Positions 25,987-35,748 of a DNA stretch of 64,000 nt are shown piece after piece. The notes beneath the pieces were generated by a model that was given only the letters and a program-made list of their open reading frames with translations, ran no database searches and was not told the origin of the DNA. Each line of letters starts with the position of its first letter. Within the stretch, counting starts at the first letter, position 1. Position numbers and translations under genes: made by a program. Source of the stretch: Oscillospiraceae bacterium (GTDB lineage Bacteria > Bacillota > Clostridia > Oscillospirales > Ruminococcaceae); NCBI GenBank assembly GCA_009777725.1, contig WRLG01000018.1, positions 1 through 64,000 on the forward strand, given 5' to 3'.

Positions 25987-27555
25987 TTGTTGTCAACTAC
26001 TGCTACAGTGATTATTGCGGTCGTCGCCTTTATTATAGGCGCGGGAGCTTCCGGCTATGTTTTTTTCAAGGTCGGCGTAAGCTACCGCAAACAGCAGGCG
26101 GAAGCGGCGTTCGGTTCTGCCGAAAAGGAAGCCGAGCGGATTTTGGAGGATGCGAAAAAGGAAGCGGAAAGCAAGAAAAAAATCGCGCTTGTCGAAGCAA
26201 AGGACGAAATTTACAAAAACCGAAGCGAGTTTGAAAAAGAAACAAAGGAACGCCGTAACGAAATGACCCGTCAAGAGCGGCGCATCCAACAAAAAGAGGA
26301 AAATCTTGACAAAAAGAACGACAACTTTGAAAAGAAAGAGGAGCTTCTCCAGAAAAAGCTCAAAAATGCTGACGAAAAGCTTGAAGAAGCCGACAGAATC
26401 AAGAGGTCGCAACTGGATATTTTAGAGAAAATCTCGGCATTTACCATGGAGCAGGCTAAGGAGCATCTGCTTTCAATGCTGGAAAACGAGCTCTCTCATG
26501 AAAAAGCATTGAAAATTCAAGCCTATGACCAGCAGCTTAAAGACAGTTGCGAGGATAAGGCGCGTCAGCTTATATCGCTTGCCGTTTCACGCTGCGCCGC
26601 CGACCAGACTTCGGATACCGTTGTTTCGGTAGTGCCGCTGCCTAACGATGAGATGAAAGGGCGCATTATCGGGCGGGAAGGGCGTAATATACGAACCCTC
26701 GAAACCCTAACGGGTGTAGACTTGATTATTGACGATACGCCCGAAGCCATTACGCTTTCCTGCTTTGACCAAGCGCGGCGCGAGGTTGCCAGAATTGCTT
26801 TGGAAAAGCTTATTACCGATGGGCGGATTCATCCTTCCCGAATTGAGGAGATGGTTGATAAGGCTAGGCGCGAGGTTGAGCAGAAAATTAAGCAAGAGGG
26901 CGAGCGCGCCGTTCTTGAAACGAATGTTCACGGCATAAATCACGAGCTGATGAGGCTTATAGGGCGGCTTAAATACAGAACCTCCTACAGGCAAAATGTG
27001 CTTAACCATTCCATCGAGGTGGCGCATTTAGCCGGCATGATGGCTTCCGAGCTTGGCGTTGACGCGAACCTTGCCAGGCGCGCAGGGCTTCTGCACGACA
27101 TAGGCAAGGCTTTGAGCTATGAAATAGAGGGCTCTCACGTCCAAATCGGGGTTGACGTATGCCGCAAGTATAAAGAAAACAGCGATGTTTTACACGCCAT
27201 AGAGGCGCACCACGGAGATGTCGAGCCGAAAACGGTCGTTGCGGCTCTCGTTCAAGCGGCAGATGCTATTTCAGCGGCGCGCCCCGGAGCGAGAAGTGAA
27301 AACTACGAAAGCTACCTCAAACGGCTTGAAAAGCTGGAGGAAATTTGCTCCTCTTATGAGGGCGTTGATAAATCGTTTGCGATTCAAGCGGGCAGAGAAG
27401 TTCGCATCATCGTGATGCCCGAAAAGGTCAACGATGAGAAGATGGTCGTTGTAGCGCGTGAAATCGCGAAACGTATTGAGACAGAAATGGACTACCCCGG
27501 ACAGATTAAGATTAACATTATCCGCGAAAGCAGAGCGGTAGAATACGCCAAGTAG
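25987..27555 (+). CDS. rny: Ribonuclease Y
   Basis: RNase Y is the membrane-bound endoribonuclease that starts mRNA decay in many Firmicutes. The 522-aa protein has an N-terminal membrane helix (about 4-27), a long coiled coil (30-185), a KH domain with [12 protein letters not shown] (about 215-275), and an HD domain with catalytic His370-Asp371 (LLHDIGKA). TTG 25987 follows GGGAGGT by 9 bp. Confidence 0.97.
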   Translation: MLSTTATVIIAVVAFIIGAGASGYVFFKVGVSYRKQQAEAAFGSAEKEAERILEDAKKEAESKKKIALVEAKDEIYKNRSEFEKETKERRNEMTRQERRIQQKEENLDKKNDNFEKKEELLQKKLKNADEKLEEADRIKRSQLDILEKISAFTMEQAKEHLLSMLENELSHEKALKIQAYDQQLKDSCEDKARQLISLAVSRCAADQTSDTVVSVVPLPNDEMKGRIIGREGRNIRTLETLTGVDLIIDDTPEAITLSCFDQARREVARIALEKLITDGRIHPSRIEEMVDKARREVEQKIKQEGERAVLETNVHGINHELMRLIGRLKYRTSYRQNVLNHSIEVAHLAGMMASELGVDANLARRAGLLHDIGKALSYEIEGSHVQIGVDVCRKYKENSDVLHAIEAHHGDVEPKTVVAALVQAADAISAARPGARSENYESYLKRLEKLEEICSSYEGVDKSFAIQAGREVRIIVMPEKVNDEKMVVVAREIAKRIETEMDYPGQIKINIIRESRAVEYAK

Positions 27556-27566
27556 GGGAGTAACTT

Positions 27567-28970
27567 ATGCCTAAAACAATATTCGGGACAACCGAAAAGT
27601 CAAATTTTATATTAAACATGCGTCCCGAAACAGTTCAAAAATGGATACACGGTGTTTTGCTGTGCTGTGTAATTGTTCCTCAACTGGGAGCTATGGCAAT
27701 AACCCTGTCGAACACAACGACCGTCTGGCTGAGCTCGTTTTTATACGCGACCGGCTTTACCGGGATTTTATTCTACCTGATTGTCATGCTTCGGGCTGAT
27801 TTGAAATTTTTTGAAAACCCCGCTTATACGATAATCAGCGTGATTGCGTTGCTGTCGGTTGTTTCTTACTATGGAATCCTTATCAGAGGCGGCGGGGACG
27901 AATATCTGAAAACCGCGCTTTTCGGGACGCAGGGGCGTTATGAGGGCTTGCTTTCGCTTTTGGCTTATTTCGGAATCTTCCTTGTGGCTACCTGCGTGTC
28001 AAGAAAAAAAACAATAAAGAGCGTGTTTGATATTTTAATCTGCGCGGGTATTTTGCAAGCGGTATACGCTGTATTACAGCATATACCGGGCTTGGGCTTC
28101 CCCTCCGATTTTAACGACTTACCGTTTACGCGGCTTCAAAACGTAATGCTTTCCAGCGGCTTAGCGGACAGCCCTATATTTTACGGCTCGTTTGTCACGC
28201 TTGTCAGCGGCGTTGCCGTGATGGGCGCGATTTTTGACAAAAGCATCATCCGCGCCCGCGTTTACGGGCTTGCCGCAGTACTGTTCCTGCTTACGGGGCT
28301 GTTTACATCGTCTATAGTGCCGATAATCGGGATTGGGGCGGCTTTGGCGGGGACTGTTGTTATAGTCGCTTTAAATCGCGCCAAGGGCGTTGAGCTCAGC
28401 TTCAAGGGCGGGCTTCTGATTACCCCCGAGCTAAGGTTCGCGGTCTTGTTCGGCACACTTTTGGGCGTTTTTACCTTGGTTTATCTGTTTCAAGGTATTT
28501 ATATACGCGATAAGGCAATCGCTTTGTCGGATGCTTTTTTCCGCCTTTGGATAATAGGGAATCCATCTCCCGTAAATCCGCTGTCGCTTTATCAAATAGC
28601 GTGGACGCTCAGCATGGACATGGCACTCGCTCTCCCCTTGACGGGCGTAGGACCGGATTGCTTTGCGTTTGTTCAGTTCCATGCGATTGATTCCATTGAT
28701 AAAAGCTATAATGAGTATCTTTTTATTGCCGCTACAAGGGGGATTCCATCGCTTTTAGCGTATCTTGCGCTGATTTGGGTTGCTTTAAGAAAAGGCATCG
28801 GCAGAATGGGCGATTTTTTTAGGGACAGTGAGAATTGGTTTGCTCCCGCGCTTTTCATTGCTGTTGCGGCGTATCTGCTCCAAAGCTTTTGGAGCGTAAG
28901 CGCGATTACCGTTGCACCGTTTTTCTGGTTGCTGCTGGGGTTTATGTGCGCGAAGAGGATTGAGGACTGA
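27567..28970 (+). CDS. O-antigen ligase / Wzy-like polytopic membrane protein
   Basis: This 467-aa protein has about 11-12 membrane segments. The GTQGRYEGLLSLLAY segment near 132 and the late SYNEYLFIAATRGIPSLLAYLAL segment near 375 match the Wzy_C/O-antigen-ligase family. Family knowledge: such enzymes ligate or polymerise polysaccharide outside the membrane. With no glycan cluster nearby, the substrate is unknown. It starts 11 bp after rny and is probably co-transcribed. Confidence 0.78.
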   Translation: MPKTIFGTTEKSNFILNMRPETVQKWIHGVLLCCVIVPQLGAMAITLSNTTTVWLSSFLYATGFTGILFYLIVMLRADLKFFENPAYTIISVIALLSVVSYYGILIRGGGDEYLKTALFGTQGRYEGLLSLLAYFGIFLVATCVSRKKTIKSVFDILICAGILQAVYAVLQHIPGLGFPSDFNDLPFTRLQNVMLSSGLADSPIFYGSFVTLVSGVAVMGAIFDKSIIRARVYGLAAVLFLLTGLFTSSIVPIIGIGAALAGTVVIVALNRAKGVELSFKGGLLITPELRFAVLFGTLLGVFTLVYLFQGIYIRDKAIALSDAFFRLWIIGNPSPVNPLSLYQIAWTLSMDMALALPLTGVGPDCFAFVQFHAIDSIDKSYNEYLFIAATRGIPSLLAYLALIWVALRKGIGRMGDFFRDSENWFAPALFIAVAAYLLQSFWSVSAITVAPFFWLLLGFMCAKRIED

Positions 28971-28996
28971 GGACTTTAGGATAAGGGGTTTTTTCC

Positions 28997-30202
28997 ATGA
29001 CTTTATTTGAAGAATTAAAACGCCGCGGTTTGATTGCTCAGGCGAACCATGAAAAGGAAATCGAGGAGCTTTTGAACAATGAAAGCGTATCCTTTTATAT
29101 TGGTTTTGACGCGACCGCCGACAGCCTGCATATCGGGCATTATTTGGTGATTACCGTGATGAAGCGGATGCAGTTGGCGGGGCATAAGCCGTTCGCGCTG
29201 TTAGGCACGGCAACCACCATGATAGGCGACCCTACGGGCAAAACCGATATGCGTAAAATGCTGACGCCGGAAGAAATTGAAGCCAACGCCGGAAACTTTA
29301 TCCGGCAGATGTCTAAATTTATTGATTTCAGCGATGGCAAAGCGGAATCGGTTAAAAACGGCGATTGGTTCGGAGATATGAAATATCTGGAATTTCTGCG
29401 GAATATCGGAAGATATTTTTCCGTTAATCAAATGCTTACCGCCGAGTGCTTTAAATCAAGGCTGGAGGGCAAAGGGCTTTCCTTTCTTGAATTTAACTAT
29501 ATGCTTTTACAAAGCTACGACTTTTTGCACCTGTATAAAACGAAAAATGTTAAGCTTCAACTGGGCGGTGATGACCAGTGGAGCAATATGCTGGGCGGCA
29601 CGGATTTGGTTCGCCGCATAGAGCAAAAAAGCGTTTATGCCATGACGTTTACCCTGCTCGGTACTAAAGAGGGGAATAAAATGGGCAAAACGGAAAGGGG
29701 CGCGCTTTGGCTTGACCCCGAAAAATGCCCGCCCTATGATTTTTATCAGTACTGGCGCAATGTTGACGACGGCGATGTTATGAAATGCCTTAAAATGCTG
29801 ACTTTTCTGCCCATAGAGGAAATAGAGGAGATGGAAAGCACCATGCAGGGCGCGGCTCTGAATGAGGCAAAGGAGATATTAGCCTTTGAACTGACTAAAA
29901 CGGTTCACTCGGAGGAGGAAGCGGTAAAATGCCGCGAAGCCGCCCGAAAGGTATTCGGCGGCGGTGGCGCGAGTGATGATATGCCCTCTACCTCAGTTAA
30001 TGAGGAGGAGCTTACGATTATAGACCTGCTTGTTTTAACGGGGCTTGCTCCTTCAAAAAGCGAGGGCAGGCGGCTCGTCACGCAGGGCGGTATTTCGGTT
30101 GACGAGGTTAAAATCGAAAATCCTAATCAATTCATTAGGATTGAGGATTTTGTTATTATTAAAAAGGGGAAAAAGGTATTCCATAAGGCGGTTCGGGCTT
30201 GA
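28997..30202 (+). CDS. tyrS: Tyrosyl-tRNA synthetase
   Basis: TyrS charges tRNA-Tyr. The 401-aa protein has the class I HIGH motif at 45-48 (LHIGHYLV), KMGKT (228-232) in place of KMSKS, the Tyr-binding YDFLHLY region, and a C-terminal S4 RNA-binding domain from about 340. No T-box leader is present; only 26 bp separate it from the preceding gene, so it is read from the rny operon. Confidence 0.96.
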   Translation: MTLFEELKRRGLIAQANHEKEIEELLNNESVSFYIGFDATADSLHIGHYLVITVMKRMQLAGHKPFALLGTATTMIGDPTGKTDMRKMLTPEEIEANAGNFIRQMSKFIDFSDGKAESVKNGDWFGDMKYLEFLRNIGRYFSVNQMLTAECFKSRLEGKGLSFLEFNYMLLQSYDFLHLYKTKNVKLQLGGDDQWSNMLGGTDLVRRIEQKSVYAMTFTLLGTKEGNKMGKTERGALWLDPEKCPPYDFYQYWRNVDDGDVMKCLKMLTFLPIEEIEEMESTMQGAALNEAKEILAFELTKTVHSEEEAVKCREAARKVFGGGGASDDMPSTSVNEEELTIIDLLVLTGLAPSKSEGRRLVTQGGISVDEVKIENPNQFIRIEDFVIIKKGKKVFHKAVRA

Positions 30203-30235
30203 ACAACTATACCTTTATTTCATGGAGGTGAGCTG

Positions 30236-30406
30236 ATGGGAAGCGAATATGACAGCAGGAAAAATGATAAAAGCGTTCTTTTTCAAGCACTTAACGCCGA
30301 GGCGGAAAATGACATAGGTAGTTTTATACTTTGGATGAAATCTCAAATGGATGCCGATGATGTTAAGCTTGTTCAGCAGGAATTTGATAAAAAACGCGGG
30401 CGTTAG
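30236..30406 (+). CDS. 56-aa small hypothetical protein
   Basis: A GGAGGTG site lies 6 bp before ATG 30236. The frame encodes 56 acidic-to-basic residues (NAEAENDIGSFILWMKSQMD near the middle, KKRGR at the end), suggesting an amphipathic helix. I recognise no family. It follows tyrS by 33 bp and ends 6 bp before the convergent transglutaminase gene. Confidence 0.6.
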   Translation: MGSEYDSRKNDKSVLFQALNAEAENDIGSFILWMKSQMDADDVKLVQQEFDKKRGR

Positions 30407-30412
30407 AAGCCG

Positions 30413-32971
30413 TCAGATTAAGCATAAAGCATATTTCAAATAAAGCCTTTTAAATCCGTTGGATTCATCATAGAGCTTCGCGGCTGAGGCGTTTACAAGG
30501 TTATAAGCCTCTAAAACCTCATCTCTCGGTACGGGTTTGCAGTCAAACGCCGCTTTCAGCGCGGTGCTTGTCACGGCAAGGGCGGCGGCTTCATCCAGAT
30601 AAGGCGAATCCGCCAGCTTTTTTGCATATTCGCTGTAGGTAAGCGTGCCCTGCTCCTCCAGCTTTAAGGCGTGAGACAGGAGCATCAGCTTATTGTATAC
30701 GCATAACGCCGCCGCGTTGGTATCCGCGCCGCTGAGTACGCTTTTAGCGTACTTTTTCAATATACAGTATCTTCGCAAAAGCAAAAGCGAAATCAGAAGC
30801 AATACCGCCGCCGCAAAGCTTAGCACGGCTTTTAAAGGGCTCGTACTATTGTCCTCCTCCTCCGAACCCAACGGCGATTCAGTCTCGGCGAACGACTTCT
30901 CCTCTGAAGCTTCGCTTACCTCTTCATCTTCGGCGGTTTCTTCGGGGGCTTGCTCTTCGGTTTCTGATTCCGTGCTCTGCTCGGTAGTTGTTTCCGTTGA
31001 CTCTTCGGTGAGGCTTTCACTTGTCGTTTCTGTTTCCGGCTCGGAGGAAGGAGAGGTGGTCACGGCGGTTTGGACATTACCGTAGCCCGGGGTAAATTCA
31101 ATCGGATACCAGCCGAAGCCGTCTATATAAACCTCAACCCAAGCATGTCCGCGCGCGTCGGTTACGCTGACGGTTTCCGAAAAGCCTAATCCCAAATCAG
31201 CCGAGAAATCGTTGGGCTTTATAATGTAGCCCTCGACATATCTGGCGGGAATCCCCGCATACCTGCAGAGCATAACGGCGGACGAGGCAAAATGAGAGCA
31301 GGAGCCTCTTTGGTTTTCGTTTATGAAGTAATCTATAAAATCCCTTCCGTCCGGCAGTTTTCCGGCGTTTAGGTCATATTGGCAATTGTCTCTGAGCCAT
31401 CTTCTTATATAGTAAAGCTTTCTTTGCAAAGCCTCCTCACGCGAAACGGCGGCTTCCATCTCGCCCTCGTAGGATACAAAATTGTAATATTCATCGGTAA
31501 ATACCCTGTCTGCGGCGGTAAAGCCGTCCGGCAGGGTAAGATAATTGTCATACACAAAAAGCCTGTAAGTGGCTTCATCTTGGGCAAGCTCGCGGTTGTA
31601 AATCGACCATCCCCTGCTTGGGATTGATTTATACCAGCCGCCGTATTCGGCAGGGTCGTAAAAGACGGCGGAATAATTGAACCCCCACGATTGCGAACTG
31701 AAATGGGAATGATTCACAATATGATACGCCGAAACCGCTTCGGGGACAAGGTTGTAGGGCATATAAAGATAATCCCTGCTCGCGCTGATATTTCTTACGG
31801 AAAAATCGTGCTCGGGGAGGGCTGCGTTTAAAAGCTTCAAGTTATAGCTTTCAAGCAGAAAAATATCGCTCATCTCGGAAACGGAATTGTTTGAAATCGC
31901 GCTTAATTCCGTGAGCTTGGCATTAGAAAGCTCCGACCAGCTCTGCCCGTTATAGACCGAGCCTACAAAGCCGCGAAAGTAAATCGTATCTTCGCTTTTG
32001 GGGATAGTAACGCTCAAAACGGGGCGGTTGCTGAACGAAACCGAGCCGTTGCGCCCCAGCCTGCCGTGGTCAATCGCGCCCCTGTTCGCGCCCAGAGAAT
32101 TCAAGGGGTTGATGGCGGCGAGGTCGCTTAAAGCATTTTGGAGGGTTGTATTTTCAACATAACTAAACACATCGTCCCCAAAGCTGTAAACCTCGGCGGG
32201 TCGCTCATACCCGCTTAAATTGATATACATTTGAACAATGATAAAGCAAAGCGTCATCAACGCCGCCGCCGCAAAGCCGCACTGCGCCGACGCTTTTTTA
32301 TAGGTATGAGAGCTTGAACTGTCGGGGACTGACGCGTCCAATGCGATGATGCCCGCCCACGAAGCAACCAGCGCGATAAAAGCGGAATAATGAGGCACAA
32401 ACCCAAAGAAAAAGCAAAGCTCAACGGGGATAACCGTGATTGGCAGTGCGATAATCAAGCTTTTCTTTCTTCCTGCTATCGCGCAGGCTAAGGAAAGCGT
32501 GATTAAAAACACGACGAACAATACAAAGACCCTCATGTCGTTCGCCGCCTCCTCGGGGTAGGCAATCGGGGCGAATGGATTGTCACGGAATACCTGCCGC
32601 GCTTCCGCCAGATAGATATTGGCAATATTAAAAAAGCCCGCGGCGATTTGGTAACGCGCGGCAAACGCGGCAAGCAGGAAAATCCCCGCGGTTGTCCCCG
32701 CGCAGAAGCGGTAGGCGGTGTCGGTCAGGCTGAAAACAACGGTAAGGAGGGCGCAGAAAAGCACAGTCCAAAAGAAGATTTCAGCATTGCTGAATCCTAA
32801 ATCAAAGCAGGTTAAAAATGAAAATGCCGACCCGTAAGCACCTGCAAGGATAAGCAGAAAGTGCGCGAGGAGCGATAAAATACCGCTGCTTTTTTTATGG
32901 TCAACATAGAGGCTGGCTGTAACGGTAAGCTCGGGTTTATTCCGCTTCAAGCTTTTTAAGGAGACATTCAT
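30413..32971 (-). CDS. TgpA-like membrane transglutaminase (DUF3488/DUF4129 type)
   Basis: The 852-aa membrane protein has about six N-terminal helices, an extracytoplasmic transglutaminase core, a Ser/Thr/Glu-rich low-complexity stretch (about 630-710), one more membrane helix, and a short DUF4129-like cytoplasmic tail. Catalytic Cys558 is in GSCSHFASS and His609 in GHAWVEVY; the third position reads IEFTPG, with Glu where Asp is usual. Such proteins normally sit with a DUF58 protein and a MoxR ATPase. DUF58 is 13 bp upstream here, but no MoxR is seen. Substrate unknown. Confidence 0.85.
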   Translation of the reverse strand: MNVSLKSLKRNKPELTVTASLYVDHKKSSGILSLLAHFLLILAGAYGSAFSFLTCFDLGFSNAEIFFWTVLFCALLTVVFSLTDTAYRFCAGTTAGIFLLAAFAARYQIAAGFFNIANIYLAEARQVFRDNPFAPIAYPEEAANDMRVFVLFVVFLITLSLACAIAGRKKSLIIALPITVIPVELCFFFGFVPHYSAFIALVASWAGIIALDASVPDSSSSHTYKKASAQCGFAAAALMTLCFIIVQMYINLSGYERPAEVYSFGDDVFSYVENTTLQNALSDLAAINPLNSLGANRGAIDHGRLGRNGSVSFSNRPVLSVTIPKSEDTIYFRGFVGSVYNGQSWSELSNAKLTELSAISNNSVSEMSDIFLLESYNLKLLNAALPEHDFSVRNISASRDYLYMPYNLVPEAVSAYHIVNHSHFSSQSWGFNYSAVFYDPAEYGGWYKSIPSRGWSIYNRELAQDEATYRLFVYDNYLTLPDGFTAADRVFTDEYYNFVSYEGEMEAAVSREEALQRKLYYIRRWLRDNCQYDLNAGKLPDGRDFIDYFINENQRGSCSHFASSAVMLCRYAGIPARYVEGYIIKPNDFSADLGLGFSETVSVTDARGHAWVEVYIDGFGWYPIEFTPGYGNVQTAVTTSPSSEPETETTSESLTEESTETTTEQSTESETEEQAPEETAEDEEVSEASEEKSFAETESPLGSEEEDNSTSPLKAVLSFAAAVLLLISLLLLRRYCILKKYAKSVLSGADTNAAALCVYNKLMLLSHALKLEEQGTLTYSEYAKKLADSPYLDEAAALAVTSTALKAAFDCKPVPRDEVLEAYNLVNASAAKLYDESNGFKRLYLKYALCLI

Positions 32972-32984
32972 TTACTTACTCCCT

Positions 32985-34163
32985 TCAAATAGCAAACGAT
33001 GCCAAGTCTTCGTAAAAATGATGAACATCGGTGAAGTATACTGCGGTTTCGGATATGAGAAGCTCCGGCTCTTCGTTTTCGGCTTCTTTATTCAAGCAGA
33101 TTACACTGATTCTTTCCGAATTCAAGGTCATCTCGGCTTCCCTCAAAAAAGCCGCGTTTACCCCCGTTGATATAAAGATTACGTGCGAGTAGACATTATA
33201 AGCGTTATGCTCCGCGCTTAAATATTCGAGAAGTGCTACGGGGTCTTGACCTGCTTGCTTCAAATGCTTAACCTGCTCTTCCAGCAGGTCATACAAATCC
33301 TCCTTACCCTCAATCCGCGCCGCCGTAAGCTCATCTTGCCGCCAAACCACCGAATGAGGAATCCTTTTTTTGGCAAGGAAGTAGGATATTGAGGCGAATA
33401 CATCTAAAACCGCGTCCGCGTCGGTGTTGGTTTTACAGTAGGATAAATCGGGAATCATTAAAACTCTGCTGCTGATGGGCTCGGAAAGTTCCTTTACGAC
33501 AAGCTCGTCCGAACGTCCGCTCAGTTTCCAATGGATACGATTTTGCGAGTCACCCTCGCGGTATTCGCGGAGCGCGAAAACTTCGGTCGGGTCGCCGCCC
33601 GCGCGTGTCTGCGAATACACACCGCTCTCCGAATCTTCGTTCATGCTGTTGATTACCGTTGTTTCATACGGATAAATCACGGGGATAATCGAGATTGTTT
33701 CAGAAAACCCTATTTTTTTTGAAACCGAGAGCAAACCGATAAGGTCTGTGAGCTTTACTTTATTGATAACGCACTCCACCGCGCCGCAATGCTCCGCCTC
33801 CATGCTTATAATGATGCTTTCAACGCTCCGCGCCGGAATTGGGATTCCTGTCTTATGCTTTTGAAATTTCCCCGTGCCCTCAATCCCGCCCGCCCTGTAT
33901 TTCATGGTTACGCCGCAGACGGATACAGGCAAAAAAGAGCGGTTGATAAGCCTTACGCGAATTTTCAAGGGTCTCCCCCGCTCGGCGGCTTCAAGCTCGC
34001 ATTTTACCTTTATTTTAATACTCCGGCGACTTATCATAAGCGTTAAAACCAGTGCTACAGGTAAAAAACTAAGCGTCAGCAAAAGTATATATGAAAGATT
34101 ATCGTTATACATCGGATAAAAAAAAGCCGCCGCTAAAAGCAGTATAACATATATGGCTTTCAT
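32985..34163 (-). CDS. DUF58-family protein
   Basis: The 392-aa protein has two N-terminal membrane helices (about 5-45), a beta-rich middle, and the DUF58 signature GDPTEVFALREYREGDSQNRIHWKLSGRSDELVVKE at about 205-240, followed by a vWA-like fold. Family knowledge: DUF58 proteins accompany transglutaminase and MoxR partners in cell-envelope systems. Stop-to-start distance to the transglutaminase gene is 13 bp, so they form one operon. Confidence 0.87.
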   Translation of the reverse strand: MKAIYVILLLAAAFFYPMYNDNLSYILLLTLSFLPVALVLTLMISRRSIKIKVKCELEAAERGRPLKIRVRLINRSFLPVSVCGVTMKYRAGGIEGTGKFQKHKTGIPIPARSVESIIISMEAEHCGAVECVINKVKLTDLIGLLSVSKKIGFSETISIIPVIYPYETTVINSMNEDSESGVYSQTRAGGDPTEVFALREYREGDSQNRIHWKLSGRSDELVVKELSEPISSRVLMIPDLSYCKTNTDADAVLDVFASISYFLAKKRIPHSVVWRQDELTAARIEGKEDLYDLLEEQVKHLKQAGQDPVALLEYLSAEHNAYNVYSHVIFISTGVNAAFLREAEMTLNSERISVICLNKEAENEEPELLISETAVYFTDVHHFYEDLASFAI

Positions 34164-34230
34164 AACAACACAACCTTAATTCAATTAACAATGAACAATT
34201 GTATCTATTCGGGCGACTTTCTGCCGTCTT

Positions 34231-34332
34231 CGCTCCCCCCGTCAGCTTCGCTGACACCCCCCTCTAGGAGGGGGGCTTGTTTTTTTGCCTCCCTCTTTGA
34301 GGGAGGTGTCACCCGCAGGTGACGGAGGGAGC
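34231..34332. repeat. GC-rich double-hairpin repeat, copy 1
   Basis: Two hairpins (CCCCCCTCTAGGAGGGGGG and CCTCCCTCTTTGAGGGAGG) flank a T7 run and are enclosed by ends resembling GCTCCCTCCGTCA in inverted orientation. The element lies 46 bp after the minus-strand lipoprotein stop and could act as a terminator. Copies 2 and 3 are at 40670 and 45421. Confidence 0.7.
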
Positions 34333-34378
34333 TAAGACAGCGGAAGGGGGTTTTGAAATTTTTTTGCCTAACACATCA

Positions 34379-35551
34379 TTAATCAATACCATAATCAAGC
34401 AACGGCTGAAGTTCTGTTCCGTCTTTTTTCATCATATAAGCTTTATCGGGTTCAAATAAGTCGAAAAAGAAAATCCAATCACCCGCAAGATTAATAGAAC
34501 GCTCAAACGCAAACATATCGCTTAACTTAGTAAGCTCCGTGCCGTCAGTTCGGATTTTATAGAAACCCGGACCATCTTTATGTACGGTACTGCCGTAAGT
34601 AGGGCTTTCATCGAACCCGGAAAAGTAAAACCATTCGCCATCGGTAATATAAGTTCTGAAATCAAAATTATAAGGTTCTATCGTTCCCCAAATAGCCTTA
34701 CCATTCCATTCGCCGCTCCAACCCTGCTCTTTATCTTGGTCTAATTCAGAAATAATATTGCCGTCAAGGTCGGTTATTGTCATATGGCTGAATACATTAA
34801 AATTTGATACAATATACATTTTTTCGTCAACAACCTGTAATTGATTGTAATTTGATTCAAACAGGGGGGTTAAAATGCTCCCGTCCGTTTTTATTTTAAA
34901 TATCCCGTCTTTCCAATCTTTGATAAAATAAATCCAATCACCCTCAATATTTATATTCCAAATTGGGGTTTGGGGTTTAAGTTCAAACAGGGTCGTTTTT
35001 TCGCTTCCGTTAAGTCGCATTTTAGTTATATTGTGAGTTTTTTCGTCTTCATTATAGCCATTATAATAAATCCAACTGCCGATGATAATTGTATTTACAA
35101 GAAAATCATTACTTAATTTTGTTTTTTCGCTCCCGTCAAGATTTACTCTGTAAAAACCAACTTGGTCCTCAAATCTGTCGTCTTCGCTCATTATATGAGA
35201 AGTGTAGTAAATATACTCGCCTGCTATATTCAAAAATAAAGCATTTTCATTTTTTATTATCTGCGTTTTTTCGCTCCCATTCGCTCGCATTTTATAAATA
35301 CCGATATGCTCGGGGCTTGCGTTTGTCCAATTACCACTCATAGCAAAATAAATCCAACCATCCGATTCAACCACCCAACCTCCATTAACGGTGTTACTGT
35401 TAGTATTTCCCCTTGCATTAGGGTAAATCTCCTCCAAGTCGTCCTTGATATAATCCAAGCCGGTATTCCCCCTTGCATTGGGGTCAATGCTACCCCTGCA
35501 ACCCGATAGCAGAATTAACGATATAATTATAAGTACAATAGTATTTTTCAT
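34379..35551 (-). CDS. Lipoprotein with DUF5050-like beta-propeller repeats
   Basis: A lipobox LLSGC puts the lipidated Cys at 18. The 390-aa mature part repeats blades of the form GDWIYFxxxxxxxxxIYKxxxDGSExTxL at least six times, typical of DUF5050 propellers. Near the N-terminus PNARGNT occurs twice 22 residues apart, from a roughly 25-bp DNA duplication around 35405 and 35471. It is a surface-exposed, possibly ligand-binding protein of unknown role, transcribed alone from the promoter at 35589-35617. Confidence 0.75.
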   Translation of the reverse strand: MKNTIVLIIISLILLSGCRGSIDPNARGNTGLDYIKDDLEEIYPNARGNTNSNTVNGGWVVESDGWIYFAMSGNWTNASPEHIGIYKMRANGSEKTQIIKNENALFLNIAGEYIYYTSHIMSEDDRFEDQVGFYRVNLDGSEKTKLSNDFLVNTIIIGSWIYYNGYNEDEKTHNITKMRLNGSEKTTLFELKPQTPIWNINIEGDWIYFIKDWKDGIFKIKTDGSILTPLFESNYNQLQVVDEKMYIVSNFNVFSHMTITDLDGNIISELDQDKEQGWSGEWNGKAIWGTIEPYNFDFRTYITDGEWFYFSGFDESPTYGSTVHKDGPGFYKIRTDGTELTKLSDMFAFERSINLAGDWIFFFDLFEPDKAYMMKKDGTELQPLLDYGID

Positions 35552-35588
35552 GTAAATTACCCTTTCTTTTATAACAGTTCCTAGTTTT

Positions 35589-35617
35589 ATAATACATCTT
35601 TTTTCCTAAAATGTCAA
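35589..35617 (-). promoter_or_regulatory. Promoter of the propeller lipoprotein
   Basis: Minus-strand TTGACA (35612-35617) and TATTAT (35589-35594) have a 17-bp spacer. It is divergent from the rsmG promoter, with a palindrome between. Confidence 0.65.
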
Positions 35618-35643
35618 TAACCCTCTTGAAAAACCGGAAGAAT

Positions 35644-35675
35644 TGTAGGGCGCGCGTAGGGCGTCGCGCCCTACA
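35644..35675. repeat. TGTAGGG-ended palindrome between divergent promoters
   Basis: Perfect 11-bp arms TGTAGGGCGCG (35644-35654) and CGCGCCCTACA (35665-35675) surround a 10-nt loop. It lies midway between two promoters that both read TTATTGACA. Related TGTAGGG/GGGACAGGC palindromes lie at 45306-45396. Confidence 0.65.
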
Positions 35676-35680
35676 GGTTA

Positions 35681-35709
35681 TTGACAAATCAAAAATTTTA
35701 AGGTATAAT
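35681..35709 (+). promoter_or_regulatory. Promoter of rsmG
   Basis: TTGACA (35681-35686) and TATAAT (35704-35709) have a 17-bp spacer, 40 bp before the GTG start. Confidence 0.75.
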
Positions 35710-35748
35710 AATGATTGAAAAATAAAATAATTTTGAGGGGGCGTTGCC

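Noticed and set aside
25800..26234. 144-aa reading frame overlapping the start of rny
   Set aside because: It overlaps rny in another frame, has no good ribosome site and no family features.
28960..28996. T-box leader before tyrS
   Set aside because: Only 26 bp separate tyrS from the preceding gene, with no room for the structure.
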